DNA from: Cercophora sp. LCS_1
Lineage: Eukaryota; Ascomycota; Sordariomycetes; Sordariales; Lasiosphaeriaceae
NCBI GenBank assembly: GCA_036250225.1
Contig: JAPZLL010000036.1
Coordinates: forward strand, 248,001-312,000
DNA length: 64,000 nucleotides
Reading direction: 5' to 3'
Position 1 is the stretch's first letter. Every line of letters starts with the position of its first letter. The position numbers and the translations under genes were made by a program. Below, in pieces: positions 34,915-46,389 of this stretch. The notes beneath the pieces were generated by a model, which saw only the letters and a list, made by a program, of their open reading frames with translations, searched no databases and had not been told where the DNA came from.

Positions 34915-37900
34915 CTACGTAGCCGCGATCCACTCATACAAACTAACCCTCTGCCTAATCCCCCTCTGGTCCATCAACTCCTGCGCCCGAACCAAGTAGT
35001 CAACACCGATACCCCTCAAAAACCCCTCCACATATACGGCCTTGGACATGGGACATTGGCTTATCGCTCGGAAATAGACTTGGTCCTGCCCCATTCCGTT
35101 CGCGGCGCAGAACCGGATGTACTGCACCCAGAGGTCCGCGTTCCTCCCTGCTTCAGACTGCAGTGCCTCTTCAAAGGCTGCCCTGACGGAGTATCTAGTT
35201 CCTGTTCGGTGCTCCTGGAGGATGTCGAAGCGTCGAGCGTTGAGATTGTCGTGGGCGGGCGTGAGGGCCGTTGAGTAGAGGTGGGTTCGCACCGGATCGA
35301 CGAGTTGGATGGTTGGTGTGAAGTAGGAGAGGAGCGAGAGAAAGATGGTGTTTGTTGGGAAGAGGGAGAGAAAGTGGAGTAGGTGAGCGCGGATGGCGGA
35401 TGGTTTGTGGGCGTTGTGGACGCTGTGGTGGTAGAGAATGCGGGATGCTGTTTGGAGAAGAGGCTCTTGGTAGGCGGGTGGGAGTTCTAAGAGGAAGTCC
35501 GTGATGGTGGTTACGGCGGCCGTGGGAGAGTCGGTGACGTAGGTGAGCAGCGCGAGGCTTTCGGCGTGTTGGAGCGCAATGGAGAGTTGTCGGGAGGAGA
35601 GAGCATAGTCGCGGGTGCTGGAGAAGTGGGAGCGGGCCTTGAGGATGAGAGCTGGAGATGGCAGCGCCGTAAGGGTAGAATCGGCTGAGCGACAGAGATG
35701 GAAAAGTGCCGCCTGCGTCTGGTTGGACTCGAGGTCGATCCATGCCCAGCTGTTGTAGAGGAGTTGACCATTTGTGGATGTGGATGACTGCATGAATGTT
35801 AGTGATGGTTTGCGTGACTTGGTCGAAGTGCTTACCAGCCCCTGAGTTGCTGCAGACAACACCTTTTCAGAGACGTCCGGGTTCCCATTCGCAGACTCGA
35901 TCAGCGCATAGGCGCTATACAGTTTGAGGTTTGAGCTGTACTGCTTGAGGAGGCTCTTGGCAGCCTTCTTTGCCCCTGAAGAATCGTTTGCCCACACCAG
36001 CGCCAGATAGTACTCGGCCAATGCTTCGATCCGACAGACTCCTACCAGATATTTCAGTGTGCTCGAAACCCAGGGAATTTTGACTCCGTCGGGGCTTTCG
36101 CGCCACATTTCGAGATAGCGGAACCACGTCCCGGAAAATAAAACGTCCTGTGAGATGGCCATGTCTCCACCCTGCTGCCAGAACTCAAGCGTGGGTTTCG
36201 CATCGTCTGTCTCTGTCTCGTGCCTCGTCTGACCAAGTTCGCGGTCGAAAGTCTGGTTCCGGATCGCAAGAGACGGGTCAGCCTTTGCCTCCGCAATCAG
36301 TCCGTTGGAGACCCCGGCGGTAGGCAACCCGCAGAACAGAAGAAACGCATCAATAAGCCCCAAGCTCACGTCTGGCAGCACCATCGAAGGGAACCAAACA
36401 AGAAGGTCCTTGATGTCGGAGAACGTCACCACTCTATACGGATCGTCCTGCGCATCGAAGTCCAGGGTCCTAGCCGGCATGCGTGATCGCTCGGATTTCC
36501 GGTTCTCCACGACAGCCCAGCGAGTCCACGCAGATGGGTATTTGGTCCTGTCCACGTTTTCCTCCGCCGCATGGTCAATCCCTTCAGATTTTGTCGGCCA
36601 AGGTACATCATCTTCATCCCACGACGCCCAGCCTTTAGCACCGTCCTCGCCTATGCGCTGAGCCTCACTCTCCCAGAAGTCGGCAAACAAAGCCACGGCT
36701 TCCTCCTGTGACCCCAGCGGCGACGTTGGCCGGCAAAATGTCATTTCCAACACTGCTTGCCATGCCGCCACGGCGAGTTCAACGTAGCCCACATCGCTGA
36801 GAAAATGCGTGAGCCGGAGAAAGACGTAGATCAGTCGACTGGCTATAGACATCGTCTGTTCACCATTTTCCTCTCTACAGCTCTCTGGCAACTTTCTGCC
36901 AAGCTCAGCCAGCATTTCCGTCATGAAGCTCTTCAGTCCCTCATAGCTGCAATCCGCCTCCTTCAGCATTGTGTCAAGCTTCGCCCGCCAGAGGGTGAAG
37001 CTGTCTTGGCGACCTTCCGTCAACCTGCTTAATCGTTTTTTCAGCGTCCCATCATCCCACACTTTTGAGCCTTCTCTTAGCATGCCCTCCGCCAGTTTCT
37101 CCTCTTGCTCTGGTTCTCTGACGTGCTCGAGGGCCTCTTCATAGAGCGAAAGTTTTAGCTCAGTCAGGCCTTTTCTCTCGTCTACCGACAGCAAACGACC
37201 CGGGTTCTCCCGATTTTCACGGAAGAGAGCTTCTTGGAGGTCGATCAGCTCAAACCAGGCGGGCCCGTCCTCAGGCTTGGCCCTGACCTGACGATTCAAC
37301 TCCATGGTGCGCTTTTTAACGACAGAAAAGTCGGCCTCGTTCTCCTCAGCTGCAGAGGCGCCACGGTCCGATTCAGAGTCGCTGGCGGAGGTTTTGTTGG
37401 TATAAATTGACCGATATTCGGGAACTGAGATTGGTTCATCTTCGCGTTTCCGTTTTCTCGAGTCTAAGGCAATGAAGTCATCGTCTGTAGCTGGTGGCTT
37501 GCTGGTATCAGGGTCAGGTTTGATAAATTTGGCGTTGGCTCCCATCGAATTGGCGAATTTGACCGCGTTCCTATCACGGAAAACCGAGCCTCTATCCGTC
37601 CCACCGTACCGGATGGTAAACTCTTCCTTGGATCCGTCGCGATGGATGGTAAGAAAACCAGTCGAACCCATCACCCTCCCGTTGCCGTCACGGTAATAAG
37701 AGGGCACCTTGCTGCGGTCGTTGCTGCCGTAGCGGAAGATCAGGGGGTCCCCTCGCTTGTCAACGAAGAACAAGTCATTGATTTTCTCGGCGGTGGTTGC
37801 CTTGGGGGGTTGTTGAGTTTCGTCCTTTCTGGCCGGGCTGTGATCGTCTCGTCGATGGCGATGCTCACTCTCGCGACGGTCTCCATGTCGTCGCTCATCA

Positions 37901-38103
37901 TGGCGGCGACGCTCATGGCGATCCTTCCTCTCGTCGCGATCGTCTTGTCGATGGCGTGACCGTCTTGAACTTTCGTCTCGTTCTGATGTCCGTTTCTCAT
38001 CCTTTGCTTCACGCTGAGGCTCAGGATCTGCTTTTGGTTTGAAAGATGAAAACTTGGGGACGGTGCGCTTCTTCTCCTTGTCCCCCATCTCCCTCGACGA
38101 CAT
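34915..38103 (-). CDS. nrde2: NRDE-2 family protein (Nrl1-like)
   Basis: Nuclear RNA-surveillance protein of the NRDE-2 family; the fission yeast member Nrl1 binds the Mtl1 helicase and affects cryptic intron RNA and heterochromatin. Uninterrupted frame of 1062 codons. The start MSSREMGDKEKKRTVPKF is at 38103, with a second in-frame ATG at 38088. Residues 20-110 are a charged K/R/E/D/H region. A conserved block near 130-190 includes the RGDPLIFRYGSNDRSKVP segment, and the NRDE-2 domain opens near 265 with LNRQVRAKPEDGPAWFELID, followed by HAT/TPR-like helical repeats to the end. Bases 35788-35835 look exactly like a 48-nt intron (GTAAGC, CTAAC, ATGCAG) but are in frame and stop-free; if it is spliced the protein is 1046 aa. 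Divergent from the CLC gene. Confidence 0.9.
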   Translation of the reverse strand: MSSREMGDKEKKRTVPKFSSFKPKADPEPQREAKDEKRTSERDESSRRSRHRQDDRDERKDRHERRRHDERRHGDRRESEHRHRRDDHSPARKDETQQPPKATTAEKINDLFFVDKRGDPLIFRYGSNDRSKVPSYYRDGNGRVMGSTGFLTIHRDGSKEEFTIRYGGTDRGSVFRDRNAVKFANSMGANAKFIKPDPDTSKPPATDDDFIALDSRKRKREDEPISVPEYRSIYTNKTSASDSESDRGASAAEENEADFSVVKKRTMELNRQVRAKPEDGPAWFELIDLQEALFRENRENPGRLLSVDERKGLTELKLSLYEEALEHVREPEQEEKLAEGMLREGSKVWDDGTLKKRLSRLTEGRQDSFTLWRAKLDTMLKEADCSYEGLKSFMTEMLAELGRKLPESCREENGEQTMSIASRLIYVFLRLTHFLSDVGYVELAVAAWQAVLEMTFCRPTSPLGSQEEAVALFADFWESEAQRIGEDGAKGWASWDEDDVPWPTKSEGIDHAAEENVDRTKYPSAWTRWAVVENRKSERSRMPARTLDFDAQDDPYRVVTFSDIKDLLVWFPSMVLPDVSLGLIDAFLLFCGLPTAGVSNGLIAEAKADPSLAIRNQTFDRELGQTRHETETDDAKPTLEFWQQGGDMAISQDVLFSGTWFRYLEMWRESPDGVKIPWVSSTLKYLVGVCRIEALAEYYLALVWANDSSGAKKAAKSLLKQYSSNLKLYSAYALIESANGNPDVSEKVLSAATQGLVSTSTKSRKPSLTFMQSSTSTNGQLLYNSWAWIDLESNQTQAALFHLCRSADSTLTALPSPALILKARSHFSSTRDYALSSRQLSIALQHAESLALLTYVTDSPTAAVTTITDFLLELPPAYQEPLLQTASRILYHHSVHNAHKPSAIRAHLLHFLSLFPTNTIFLSLLSYFTPTIQLVDPVRTHLYSTALTPAHDNLNARRFDILQEHRTGTRYSVRAAFEEALQSEAGRNADLWVQYIRFCAANGMGQDQVYFRAISQCPMSKAVYVEGFLRGIGVDYLVRAQELMDQRGIRQRVSLYEWIAAT

Positions 38104-39035
38104 GATGGCTCTGGTTATCGGTTCATCTCAGGATCAATATGCACCTTGAATCTTGGTCCTCGTATTCGTCCGCTGTCGTGCTTCCCCAGATATTGTCAGT
38201 GTGGGGGCAGCTGTCCGGGTCGATCGTTGAGCGTGCAGACGCCAAGGCCCGCCCCGTTGTTGGCTGAACTCTCACAGCGCCCAAGCTGCCTGACGTAACC
38301 CCGTTTCAGGCGGTCTGCGATGGTTGGGCAGGGATTATTGGCGGGGGTAGCGCTTTCCTGGTGAAAACACGGACGCGAGCCCTCCAATTGGCACCAGTTG
38401 ATGCACTGATCCACAATGACACAATGAAGCAACGCACTTGATTCCGGCTTCGACTCCCGAACCTCACGTCCACGACCCGTGTTTCCTCGGCTGTTGGGTC
38501 GATGTTTTGTTCCTAATTTGAGCGCAAATATCGCGCAATCCTCGAAGTGAGTTGATTTAGAGGCCTCGCGTCTGCACAAGACTTGGACGGGATAAAAGCC
38601 CCAGAAACAGGGCAGACGTCTGACTGCCTGTTCTTTTCGGTGAAGGAGCGAGGGCGCCTGAGACAACGGCAGCACGTGTGAGGTGCCGGTGGCCCACTCC
38701 TCCACCATCGTAACCGGACGCATGGGATGAGCCACCTTCCTCCTCTCATCTGATCTCGGCCCTGAGACAGCGTCCGACGCCGTGGAACTCAGGTCATCGC
38801 TGTTTTCCTTGTTTGCATTTTTGCATTCTGGAGCCCGTCAGTTGCGCCAGGCCTCTTCCATGGAGCGGGCACGACGCGCTGTCTTTCCCGTCCCTCGTTC
38901 TTGACACTGATTTTCGACATCTGCCTTCCATGTCTTTTCGAACAGTCACGCTGCGATAGATTTCGAGCCTCGCCGACGCCGATTGCGACTACCCTTCCAC
39001 TAATTGTTCGCCTACCTGCGTGGTACGTGTTGAAA
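38104..39035. other. Divergent promoter region of NRDE-2 and CLC genes
   Basis: The 932 bp hold the promoters and leaders of two divergent genes. A 179-codon minus-strand frame (38196-38735) has no domain and is not annotated. Confidence 0.6.
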
Positions 39036-42004
39036 ATGGCAGGCAAACGACACGCGCCTCGCTATCGCGACCTTCGCGACTCGGTTGAGTTCGAGCGAGA
39101 ATCCCCAGCCCAGGATGGTGACGAAGGGCCTTCTACTTCTGAGCCCTCAAACTACTTCTCCGGTCCACCATCACCAACGAGCTTTCGACGACTACCGCGC
39201 AATATGAATCGAAGGCCTTCAAACCCAGATCCTCCCGACGAGAGGACGGCTCTTTTGGCGGGCACCTCGCGGTCTCGCATTCGCATCCATTCATCCCATG
39301 GCTCCCCGCATCTCTCTAGGAACCAGAGCTACGTTGGTAGGTTGAACTCTGTGGAAAGTCATTTTATCACATTATGCGACCCCCGCTTACCACCTGTTTG
39401 GCACAGATAGCATCAGAAGTACTCGTCACCACAGCCGTGCGAACTCATGGGGTCAGCGTCTGATCCACGCCCTTGCCGACCGCCAGGACGCATCCATGTC
39501 TGAATCCAAAGGGTCCGTCTTCCCAGATGACCGTGTTTGGTATGATCAGTTTACATCGACCGACTGGGTGCACGACAGCATCGCCGATGCATACCGGGTC
39601 AAGGCCCTTAGGAGCCGAAAGGATTTCTGGGGCCGCGTCTATGTCTTGTGGGACGGTGCTCAAGGTTGGATATTGAGCGCACTTGTAGGATTCATTGTTG
39701 CTGTGCTGGCCTACGCCGTGAATATATCCGAAGCTACTGCCTTCGACTACAAGGATGGGTACTGCACGAGGCATTGGTACCTCAGCGAAAAGGTGTGTGA
39801 CCTGACATACTCGCGTTATACACAAGCTAACACTTCTAGGAATGCTGTCCTCTTGGTCCTTGCACAGACTGGAGAGATTGGGGCGAAGTCCTGGACGGCT
39901 TTCCCTTTGGTGAGAAGTGGACGGATTATGCCGTCTACATCGTTGCCGTCATTACCCTGGCCAGCTTGTCTTGCCTGCTTACGTTGACTACAAAGACAGT
40001 GGTACCGTCAGCGTACCAATTGTCGACGTTGGACGAGAACCTTGCCGCACCTCCCGTTCCACTGCAGGGTGATAACGAAACCGACGAAACTAGCGTTAGC
40101 CCCCGGCAGGCTCGCGAGGCCCCCGTTACCCCTCCCATGATCTACTACTCGGCTGCTGGCAGTGGCGTCGCCGAAGTGCGTGTCATCCTAAGTGGCTTCG
40201 TGTTGCACGGCTTCTTGGGTCTTAAGACGCTGGTGATCAAGTCTCTAGGACTGGTGTTGAGCGTTGCGTCTGGGTTGAGTCTGGGCAAGGAAGGCCCCTA
40301 TGTTCACATTGCAACATGTGTGGGCAACATTGCGTGTCGTGTTTTCTCCAAATACGACCGCAACGACGCAAAGCGCCGCGAGGTCCTCTCGGCCGCCGCC
40401 GCCGCCGGTGTTGCTGTGGCGTTTGGTGCACCTCTTGGAGGTGTGCTCTTTGGACTCGAGGAGGTGGCATATTTCTTTCCCGCCAAGACGCTGTTCCGGA
40501 CATTTTTCTGTTGTATCACCGCCGCGTTGACGCTCAAGTTCCTGAACCCCTACGGAACGCACAAGATCGTCATGTTCCAGGTCCGGTACGTTGTCGATTG
40601 GGAATACTTTGAGCTGGGAAGCTTTATCCTGGTTGGTGTTCTCGGCGGAGCTGCCGGTGCCCTTTTCATCAAGGCATCTCGGCGCTGGGCAAAGACATTT
40701 CGCAAAATCCCGGCCATCAAGACGTTCCCGCTTCTGGAAGTGGTGCTGGTGGGCCTTGTAACGGGCTTGATTGGATACTGGAATGTGTTCACGAAACTCC
40801 CGGTTGCAAAACTCCTCTACAACCTGGCAGCACCTTGTGATGACCGCGATAACAATCTGGAAGACCTCGGTCTTTGCCCGGATACCATCGACGAGATCCC
40901 ACCTGCGCTTCTAAGCCTTTTCGTCGCCTTTCTTATCAAAGGGTTTTTGACGATCATCACGTTCGGCATCAAGGTGCCTGCCGGTATCTATGTCCCATCC
41001 ATGGTTGTTGGCGGTTTGATGGGTCGCTTGATTGGTCACTGTGTCCAGTGGTCCGTTATGGCCTTCCCAGAATGGGGAATCTGGAGCAATTGCGCAAAAA
41101 TGTCGCCAACCACGTGCATTCAGCCCGGCGTCTATGGTCTTATCGCCGCCGGTTCGACCATGTGCGGAGTGACTCGGCTCTCCGTTACGCTCGCCGTCAT
41201 CCTGTTTGAGTTAACCGGTAGCCTCGACTATGTTCTGCCTTTTTCGTTAGCTATTCTTATCGCCAAGTGGACTGCGGACGCTATTGAGCCACTCAGTATT
41301 TATGTGAGTTCAACGTTTGCTATGAGTGATGTGGTGCTGACGATTGTAGGACCTCTTGACGGAGATGAACTCGTATCCTTTCCTCAATAATAAACACAAG
41401 CCAATCTTCACCTCCGACTTGGCCGACATCGTCCCTAGAGTTCGCAAGGAGAGGATCATTGACATTACCAACTCGCCAGTTGTTCCGGCATCTAGCCTGC
41501 GCACCAAGCTTGAGCTTTTGCATAAGGCCGGCGAGCTGGACGGCGGCCTGCCCATCGTCCGAGACGAGATTCTTGTTGGTCTGATTCCAGCACCAGATTT
41601 GGAATACGCCTTGGATAACCTGCCTAACGAGGGTTCTGGCTTGTGTTTGATGGCGAACGTGCCCAGCATCGACGACTCGGACGACGGTCTTCCGGACCCC
41701 AGTGACTTTACCCCGTTCATCGACCCGGTATGTTGGTATTGTTGCTTGAGACGAAGTGGTACTGATAGACGACAGGCCCCAGTCGCGTTGGATATCAGAT
41801 CACCCATGGATTTGGTGTATGAGTGTTTTGTCAAGCTGGGACTTCGGTATGTCTGTGTTCTGAGAGATGGACGATATGCCGGCATGGTAAGCATTCCGAG
41901 GAAGCGTAATTCCGCAGTATGCGCTAACTATAATGCAACAGACCCACAAGAAGACGTTTGTCAAGTACATCCGGGAGTTGGAGGAGAAGGAGGGAAACAT
42001 TTGA
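39036..42004 (+). CDS. gef1: CLC chloride channel/transporter, Gef1 type, with CBS pair
   Basis: Membrane protein moving chloride, probably in exchange for protons, in Golgi/endosome membranes to support acidification and copper loading. Six exons: 39036-39336, 39407-39792, 39840-41303, 41350-41727, 41776-41886 and 41942-42004, giving 900 aa. The N-terminal 140 residues are soluble and contain DERTALL. CLC signatures are GSGVAEV (about 336), GKEGPYVH (about 378) and KVPAGIYVPS. The gating glutamate Glu380 and the LEE proton glutamate (about 436-437) are both present, which favours a Cl-/H+ exchanger. After the membrane domain, two CBS segments follow; the second contains APVALDIRSPMDLVYECFVK. 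Splice joins such as SEKECCPLGPC and IYDLLTEMNSYPFL support the model. Intron 4 (41728-41775) is 48 nt, in frame and without a stop. Confidence 0.93.
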
Positions 42005-44019
42005 GCATGTTTGCGTATTATTAACAGTGTGTTCTTGGTCTTCACTCTGGTTCCGTGTTCATAATTTGGGCTCTGACTTTGGTATGGCGTTGCATGGGAG
42101 GCAAGTTTGCTCAGCATTAGCTGCTCGTTGGATGTGTATTGGTTAAGCCTTGCATGACCTGGTGAGACAAGATGGTAATGATGGTGCTTGGGCTCAAGCC
42201 CGCTGACGACATGGCCCCTTTCAAAGTGAAAATTGCACCCCTACGTCGGACCTTCCACACATGCCGCAGTCCCTTGATTACAATGCCAGTTCTCTATCGT
42301 CACAGATCAGCCACTTCGTGTCTTGGCGTTTGTCACCTGCTGATGATATAAACTCGTCTCAGTGGAGAACATCTCTCCTTGGGTGGTAAACGTTTGAGTG
42401 ACTGAGAAGGCTGAGGCAATCAGATGCCAGCAGTCATTTTTTTCGAGGTAGAATTGGGTGTTGTATCCCAATGTCCATCTTCCATCTGGCCTACTTTTAA
42501 CCCGCCAAGTTATCCCACTGAACAAACGCCAGACACAGCCTTGCGAGATGTGGGATGCGCTAAAGGTCGGTCTCATCCCAACTTTCGGGTTTTCGGGCAG
42601 AATGGGTCTGCCATTTTTTAAGTTATCAATCGGGGCTGTGTTGTGTGAAGAACTCGAAACAAGATAAACGCATGTTATTGACTGCATCCAGGGCAAGGTA
42701 GGTAGGCGTGTAGAGGATAGACAGCCCGTGCCCTAAGTAACCTCCCCGATTGAAGGTGAAAATCGCAGTGTTTACTGTCCCATTCGATAAAAGACGAATG
42801 TGGCAAGCCGCAAGGCTGTGTGGGATGACTTGGGGCGTTGTGTTGAGCGCACTGCTGGCGTATCGTATCGTATCGCCCACACTGGCGATTGAGTGCCTTC
42901 GGGTGTCAGGTAAAGTGCGGCCAGACCAAGCCAGCCTCGTTGTGAAGATGGATGCTATCCGGATGCTCATCCTGTAGGGTAAACAAACATTCTACAATAC
43001 TAATGCCCTTTAGTGCCTGCCGCATCGAGAGCCCACGTTGACCGCTGAACTCAGTTGTGTGACATTGTTCACAAAAGAGCGAGCCAGGCGACCTAGACGA
43101 GTCACACGACTTTCACAATCCTCTTGTAACCGTCGACTCCCCACTAAAGTGAAGATATATTCCCTTGAACTTGAAAACGCATCAGCATCGACTGGTGCTT
43201 ATCTGGGAAAGATGACTTCGCCCTTCCCCAATACGATTCGTTGAGACGGATCCAGGCATCCAATCGCTGCATGGAATGAAAAGATCCGCTCGCCTGTAGG
43301 GCTGACAGGGGATAACAGGGGCCAACAGCCTTACGAGCATCTAATTTCAACAAAATCTCCGAAGGATCCAACCGTCATTCCCCAGAACAAGTTCTTGGGC
43401 TGATATCACACTTGGGCACAACTGAGTTTTAAGATGACTTGATTTAGCTATGCCAGGCAGTCGACCACACCACCCAAGGGGTCGCCTTGTCACAACCTCC
43501 CACATAGCCCAATGCGATACCTATACCTGTTCCCGGTCCGGCACATGCTCATATACGGATTATCCCTTGTCCGGACCGAGAATGTCCGACCACCCACCAG
43601 AGCCCCCCAGTTCGCTCTCTCTGTCCTCATCACCGATTTCGAACTGTCACTCTCTTCGCTGACAACCGACCCCCTCCCGATTGCTCCCAGGTCAACCTCG
43701 ACCCTTTCACGCAGGGACTGTGCGATCATCTCCAGGTTCAGGGCGAATGAGAAAGGGGAAAAAGCCAGTAATTGGCAAACATGATACAGTGAAAAGATTT
43801 TCAGTATTACAATGAAAATGAAATGAGGTGAAAAGAAAATCAAAAGGAAGGGAAAGGGTACAAGCCAACAACCCCACGATTACAACACAATAGACAATCT
43901 GTCCTGAACTGTTCCGCGTTTCGATCCCTGTAACCCAACTACCTTTTTCCTCTCCGCTCCCCTCCACGGACGATCCAAGTGGGCGACGTTGATCAAACGG
44001 AAGACAAGCTTGGAAACTT
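42005..44019. other. Intergenic between convergent CLC and Mrn1-like genes
   Basis: Two kilobases with both 3' UTRs and no supportable gene. Small frames on either strand overlap and lack domains. A CAAGGTAGGTAGG motif is present at 42694-42707. Confidence 0.6.
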
Positions 44020-46389
44020 CTAGTTGGCAACCTCCTCTTCAACCCAGCCATTCAGGTTGCCCTGAATGGCAAGGCCGAAACCTGTGCCCATTCCTCCGAA
44101 GCTGGCCTGATATTGATGACCGCGGCGCTCGCCATCGCTGCCTCCGGTGCTACCCTGGAGGCTATTGGGGCTGGTACCGCCATTCTCGAACCCGGGAGCC
44201 AACACAGGAAGGCTCACAGCGCGGCTGTGTGACGAACGCCCGGGGGCAAGCAGACCCCCAATTGTTGTCGCACCTGAGGTAGCAGGGTTGGTGATGTAGC
44301 CGTTGGAAATGCTAGCCGACTGCTGGTGGCCCGAGATCGGACCCTGAGGCACCTCCAAGGTGAGCGTGGGCTCACCCGGGGAGGAGGCAGCCGTCCCGAA
44401 GAGAGCGGCTTGCTGGGCTGCCAACACTTGCTGCTGTTGATGCTGTTGCTGCTGCGCTTGCTGCGAAACGTGGTTCAGGTACATGGTCAGGGGGTTGTTG
44501 TTATTGTTGAACAGCGACGGAGGGATGGAAGGGCCGATATTGGTTGGCGAGTTACCGTTCTGGCTGCCCTGGGGAGGAGGTGATGGCACCTGGTCCCGAG
44601 GTGACTGGGACTGCTGCATCTGACGGGGCGGGTTTCCGCAGCGATCCTTGCCAAAGTTGACCTTGAACTTCTTGTATTCATCCTTGCCTCGAACAGCCTC
44701 GATGGCCTTGATTGCGTTCGCAATGTTGGTGAAGTTGACGAACGCACAGCTCTTCTCGCGCAACGTGTTGACAAGCTCGATCTCGCCGTACTCAGTGAAG
44801 TCCTGGCGAAGACGGTCCTCGGTCCACGACTCATCAAGGTTGCCAATGTAGACATTGCGGGAGGCGCCGCCGCTGACAGCTAAGGCAATGGCAGGCGGGA
44901 GAGCGCCAGAGTGCTTGCCCCAGCCGATCTTGAGCCTACGGTTATGGATCATCAATCCCTGCAGGTTGCTCAGAGCATAGAACGAGGCAGCGGCAGTAGG
45001 ATCGATGAACGTAACGAAGCAGATGTGCTTGTCGGGGATGTATCGGATGTGGTGCAGAAGACCGCCACGGACAACGTTGCAAATTTCCTCGATTGTGGTC
45101 TCGGGGTGGATGTTGCCGAGGTAGATGGTGCGGTTACCCAGGTTGTTGATGCCACCAGCCGTTGTAGCGACCGCAGCCGCGGCCACAGACTGCTGGGCAA
45201 GCGTGCTGGAGATCAGGTCACGGTCAGCACCAGTCAGCATGTGCGCGTAGCCCGGAGTGATTCCAAGGTACTGAGCAGCGTTCTGCTGCTGCGTCTTGGA
45301 AACGTAAGCACAGCGATCCTTTCCATAGTACACGCGGCGAGGCGACTGCCACTTGGGCTCCTGGGGAAGTTGTGACACAGCCTTGACGGCGTTCGCAATC
45401 GACAGGAAGTGAACAAAGGCAATGTTCTTCTCGCGGACAATCTTGACTGTGTCAATGGCACCGAATTTTCCAAGATCCTCACGGAGCTCCTCCTCGGTAA
45501 TCTCCTCGGGCAAGTTGCCGAGGTACACATTGCGCGAAGCGCCGGACTGCTGAACGGCGAGAGCAACCGAGGTGGGAACCTGCGAGGGCTTGCCCCAGCC
45601 AATCTTGATATCCTGACCCTTGATGCAGAGCTTTTTCAAGATGGCATCAGAGTGGAAATGCGTGGCCGAGCCGGCGTCCAGGAACGAGATGAAGGCGCAG
45701 TTCTTGTCGGGAAGGAGCCGGACGGACTCGATCTGACCGCTGCGAACGTGGCCGAGAATCTCCTCAGCAGATGTGTCAGGGGGGATGTTGCCGAGGTAGA
45801 CAGTGCGGCTAGTGCCCGTAACAATCCCGGGTGCCATACCCGTGGGCGAAGTGGCCTGCATGGGGATCTGCATCTGGCCAGGCATACCGTTGAACGGCGA
45901 GGTAGGCGACTGCGGCGAGTAGAACTGGGGCGCACCGTACGCGGAGGGCGAGACAATGGTCTGGTACAGCTGGGGCGAGATGCTCTGCTGAATCGGGCTT
46001 GAAGTGCCATTCTGCTGGTGGTGATGCTGCTGCTGAGCATGCTGGAAGTTGGTCACGTTCTGGAAGTGCGAGTTCGCAAACGCAGCAGGGGTACCGGGCT
46101 GGAATGGGCTTCCTAGAAGCAGCTGTGAGGGAAGCAGGGGAGTGAATTGCATGTCAAAGGCAGTGCCGGGGGTTGTCAGGTCAGCGGTATTGACAGGGGC
46201 CGTCTGCTGCATCTGCTGCGTGTTGATGCTGGGAATGTTCCCGCGGCGCGGATGTCTGTCGGCGAACCCAGAGACGTTGGAAGTGAAGGCACCGTGGGAG
46301 AAGCCCGTGTCGCTGTTGGAGGGCTTGGAGGCGTGGCCGAAACGACCCGGGGCGCTGGGCCCCGGCTGTGGACCGTTCATGTCCTGCAT
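44020..46389 (-). CDS. mrn1: Four-RRM RNA-binding protein, Mrn1/Nrd1 family
   Basis: RNA-binding regulator of mRNA fate; yeast Mrn1 and fission yeast Nrd1 act in stress granules and in control of differentiation. Single exon, 789 aa, from the ATG at 46389 (MQDMNGPQPG). Four RRMs are visible, starting at about 195 (RTVYLGNIPPD), 285 (RNVYLGNLPEE), 419 (RTIYLGNIHPE) and 510 (RNVYIGNLDES). RRM1 and RRM3 share the DK(N/H)(C/I) form of RNP1 and end in IGWGK, while RRM2 and RRM4 end in GKDRC, so the four look like two copies of a pair. The N-terminus is rich in Q, P and S; the C-terminus has a glutamine run near 660 and disordered G/S-rich sequence. It lies far downstream of Cdc42 on the same strand, with a very long upstream gap. 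Confidence 0.92.
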   Translation of the reverse strand: MQDMNGPQPGPSAPGRFGHASKPSNSDTGFSHGAFTSNVSGFADRHPRRGNIPSINTQQMQQTAPVNTADLTTPGTAFDMQFTPLLPSQLLLGSPFQPGTPAAFANSHFQNVTNFQHAQQQHHHQQNGTSSPIQQSISPQLYQTIVSPSAYGAPQFYSPQSPTSPFNGMPGQMQIPMQATSPTGMAPGIVTGTSRTVYLGNIPPDTSAEEILGHVRSGQIESVRLLPDKNCAFISFLDAGSATHFHSDAILKKLCIKGQDIKIGWGKPSQVPTSVALAVQQSGASRNVYLGNLPEEITEEELREDLGKFGAIDTVKIVREKNIAFVHFLSIANAVKAVSQLPQEPKWQSPRRVYYGKDRCAYVSKTQQQNAAQYLGITPGYAHMLTGADRDLISSTLAQQSVAAAAVATTAGGINNLGNRTIYLGNIHPETTIEEICNVVRGGLLHHIRYIPDKHICFVTFIDPTAAASFYALSNLQGLMIHNRRLKIGWGKHSGALPPAIALAVSGGASRNVYIGNLDESWTEDRLRQDFTEYGEIELVNTLREKSCAFVNFTNIANAIKAIEAVRGKDEYKKFKVNFGKDRCGNPPRQMQQSQSPRDQVPSPPPQGSQNGNSPTNIGPSIPPSLFNNNNNPLTMYLNHVSQQAQQQQHQQQQVLAAQQAALFGTAASSPGEPTLTLEVPQGPISGHQQSASISNGYITNPATSGATTIGGLLAPGRSSHSRAVSLPVLAPGFENGGTSPNSLQGSTGGSDGERRGHQYQASFGGMGTGFGLAIQGNLNGWVEEEVAN

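Noticed and set aside
45409..46002. 197-codon plus-strand frame within the four-RRM gene
   Set aside because: Antisense to RRM1 and RRM2 coding sequence; V/L/E/G-rich shadow.
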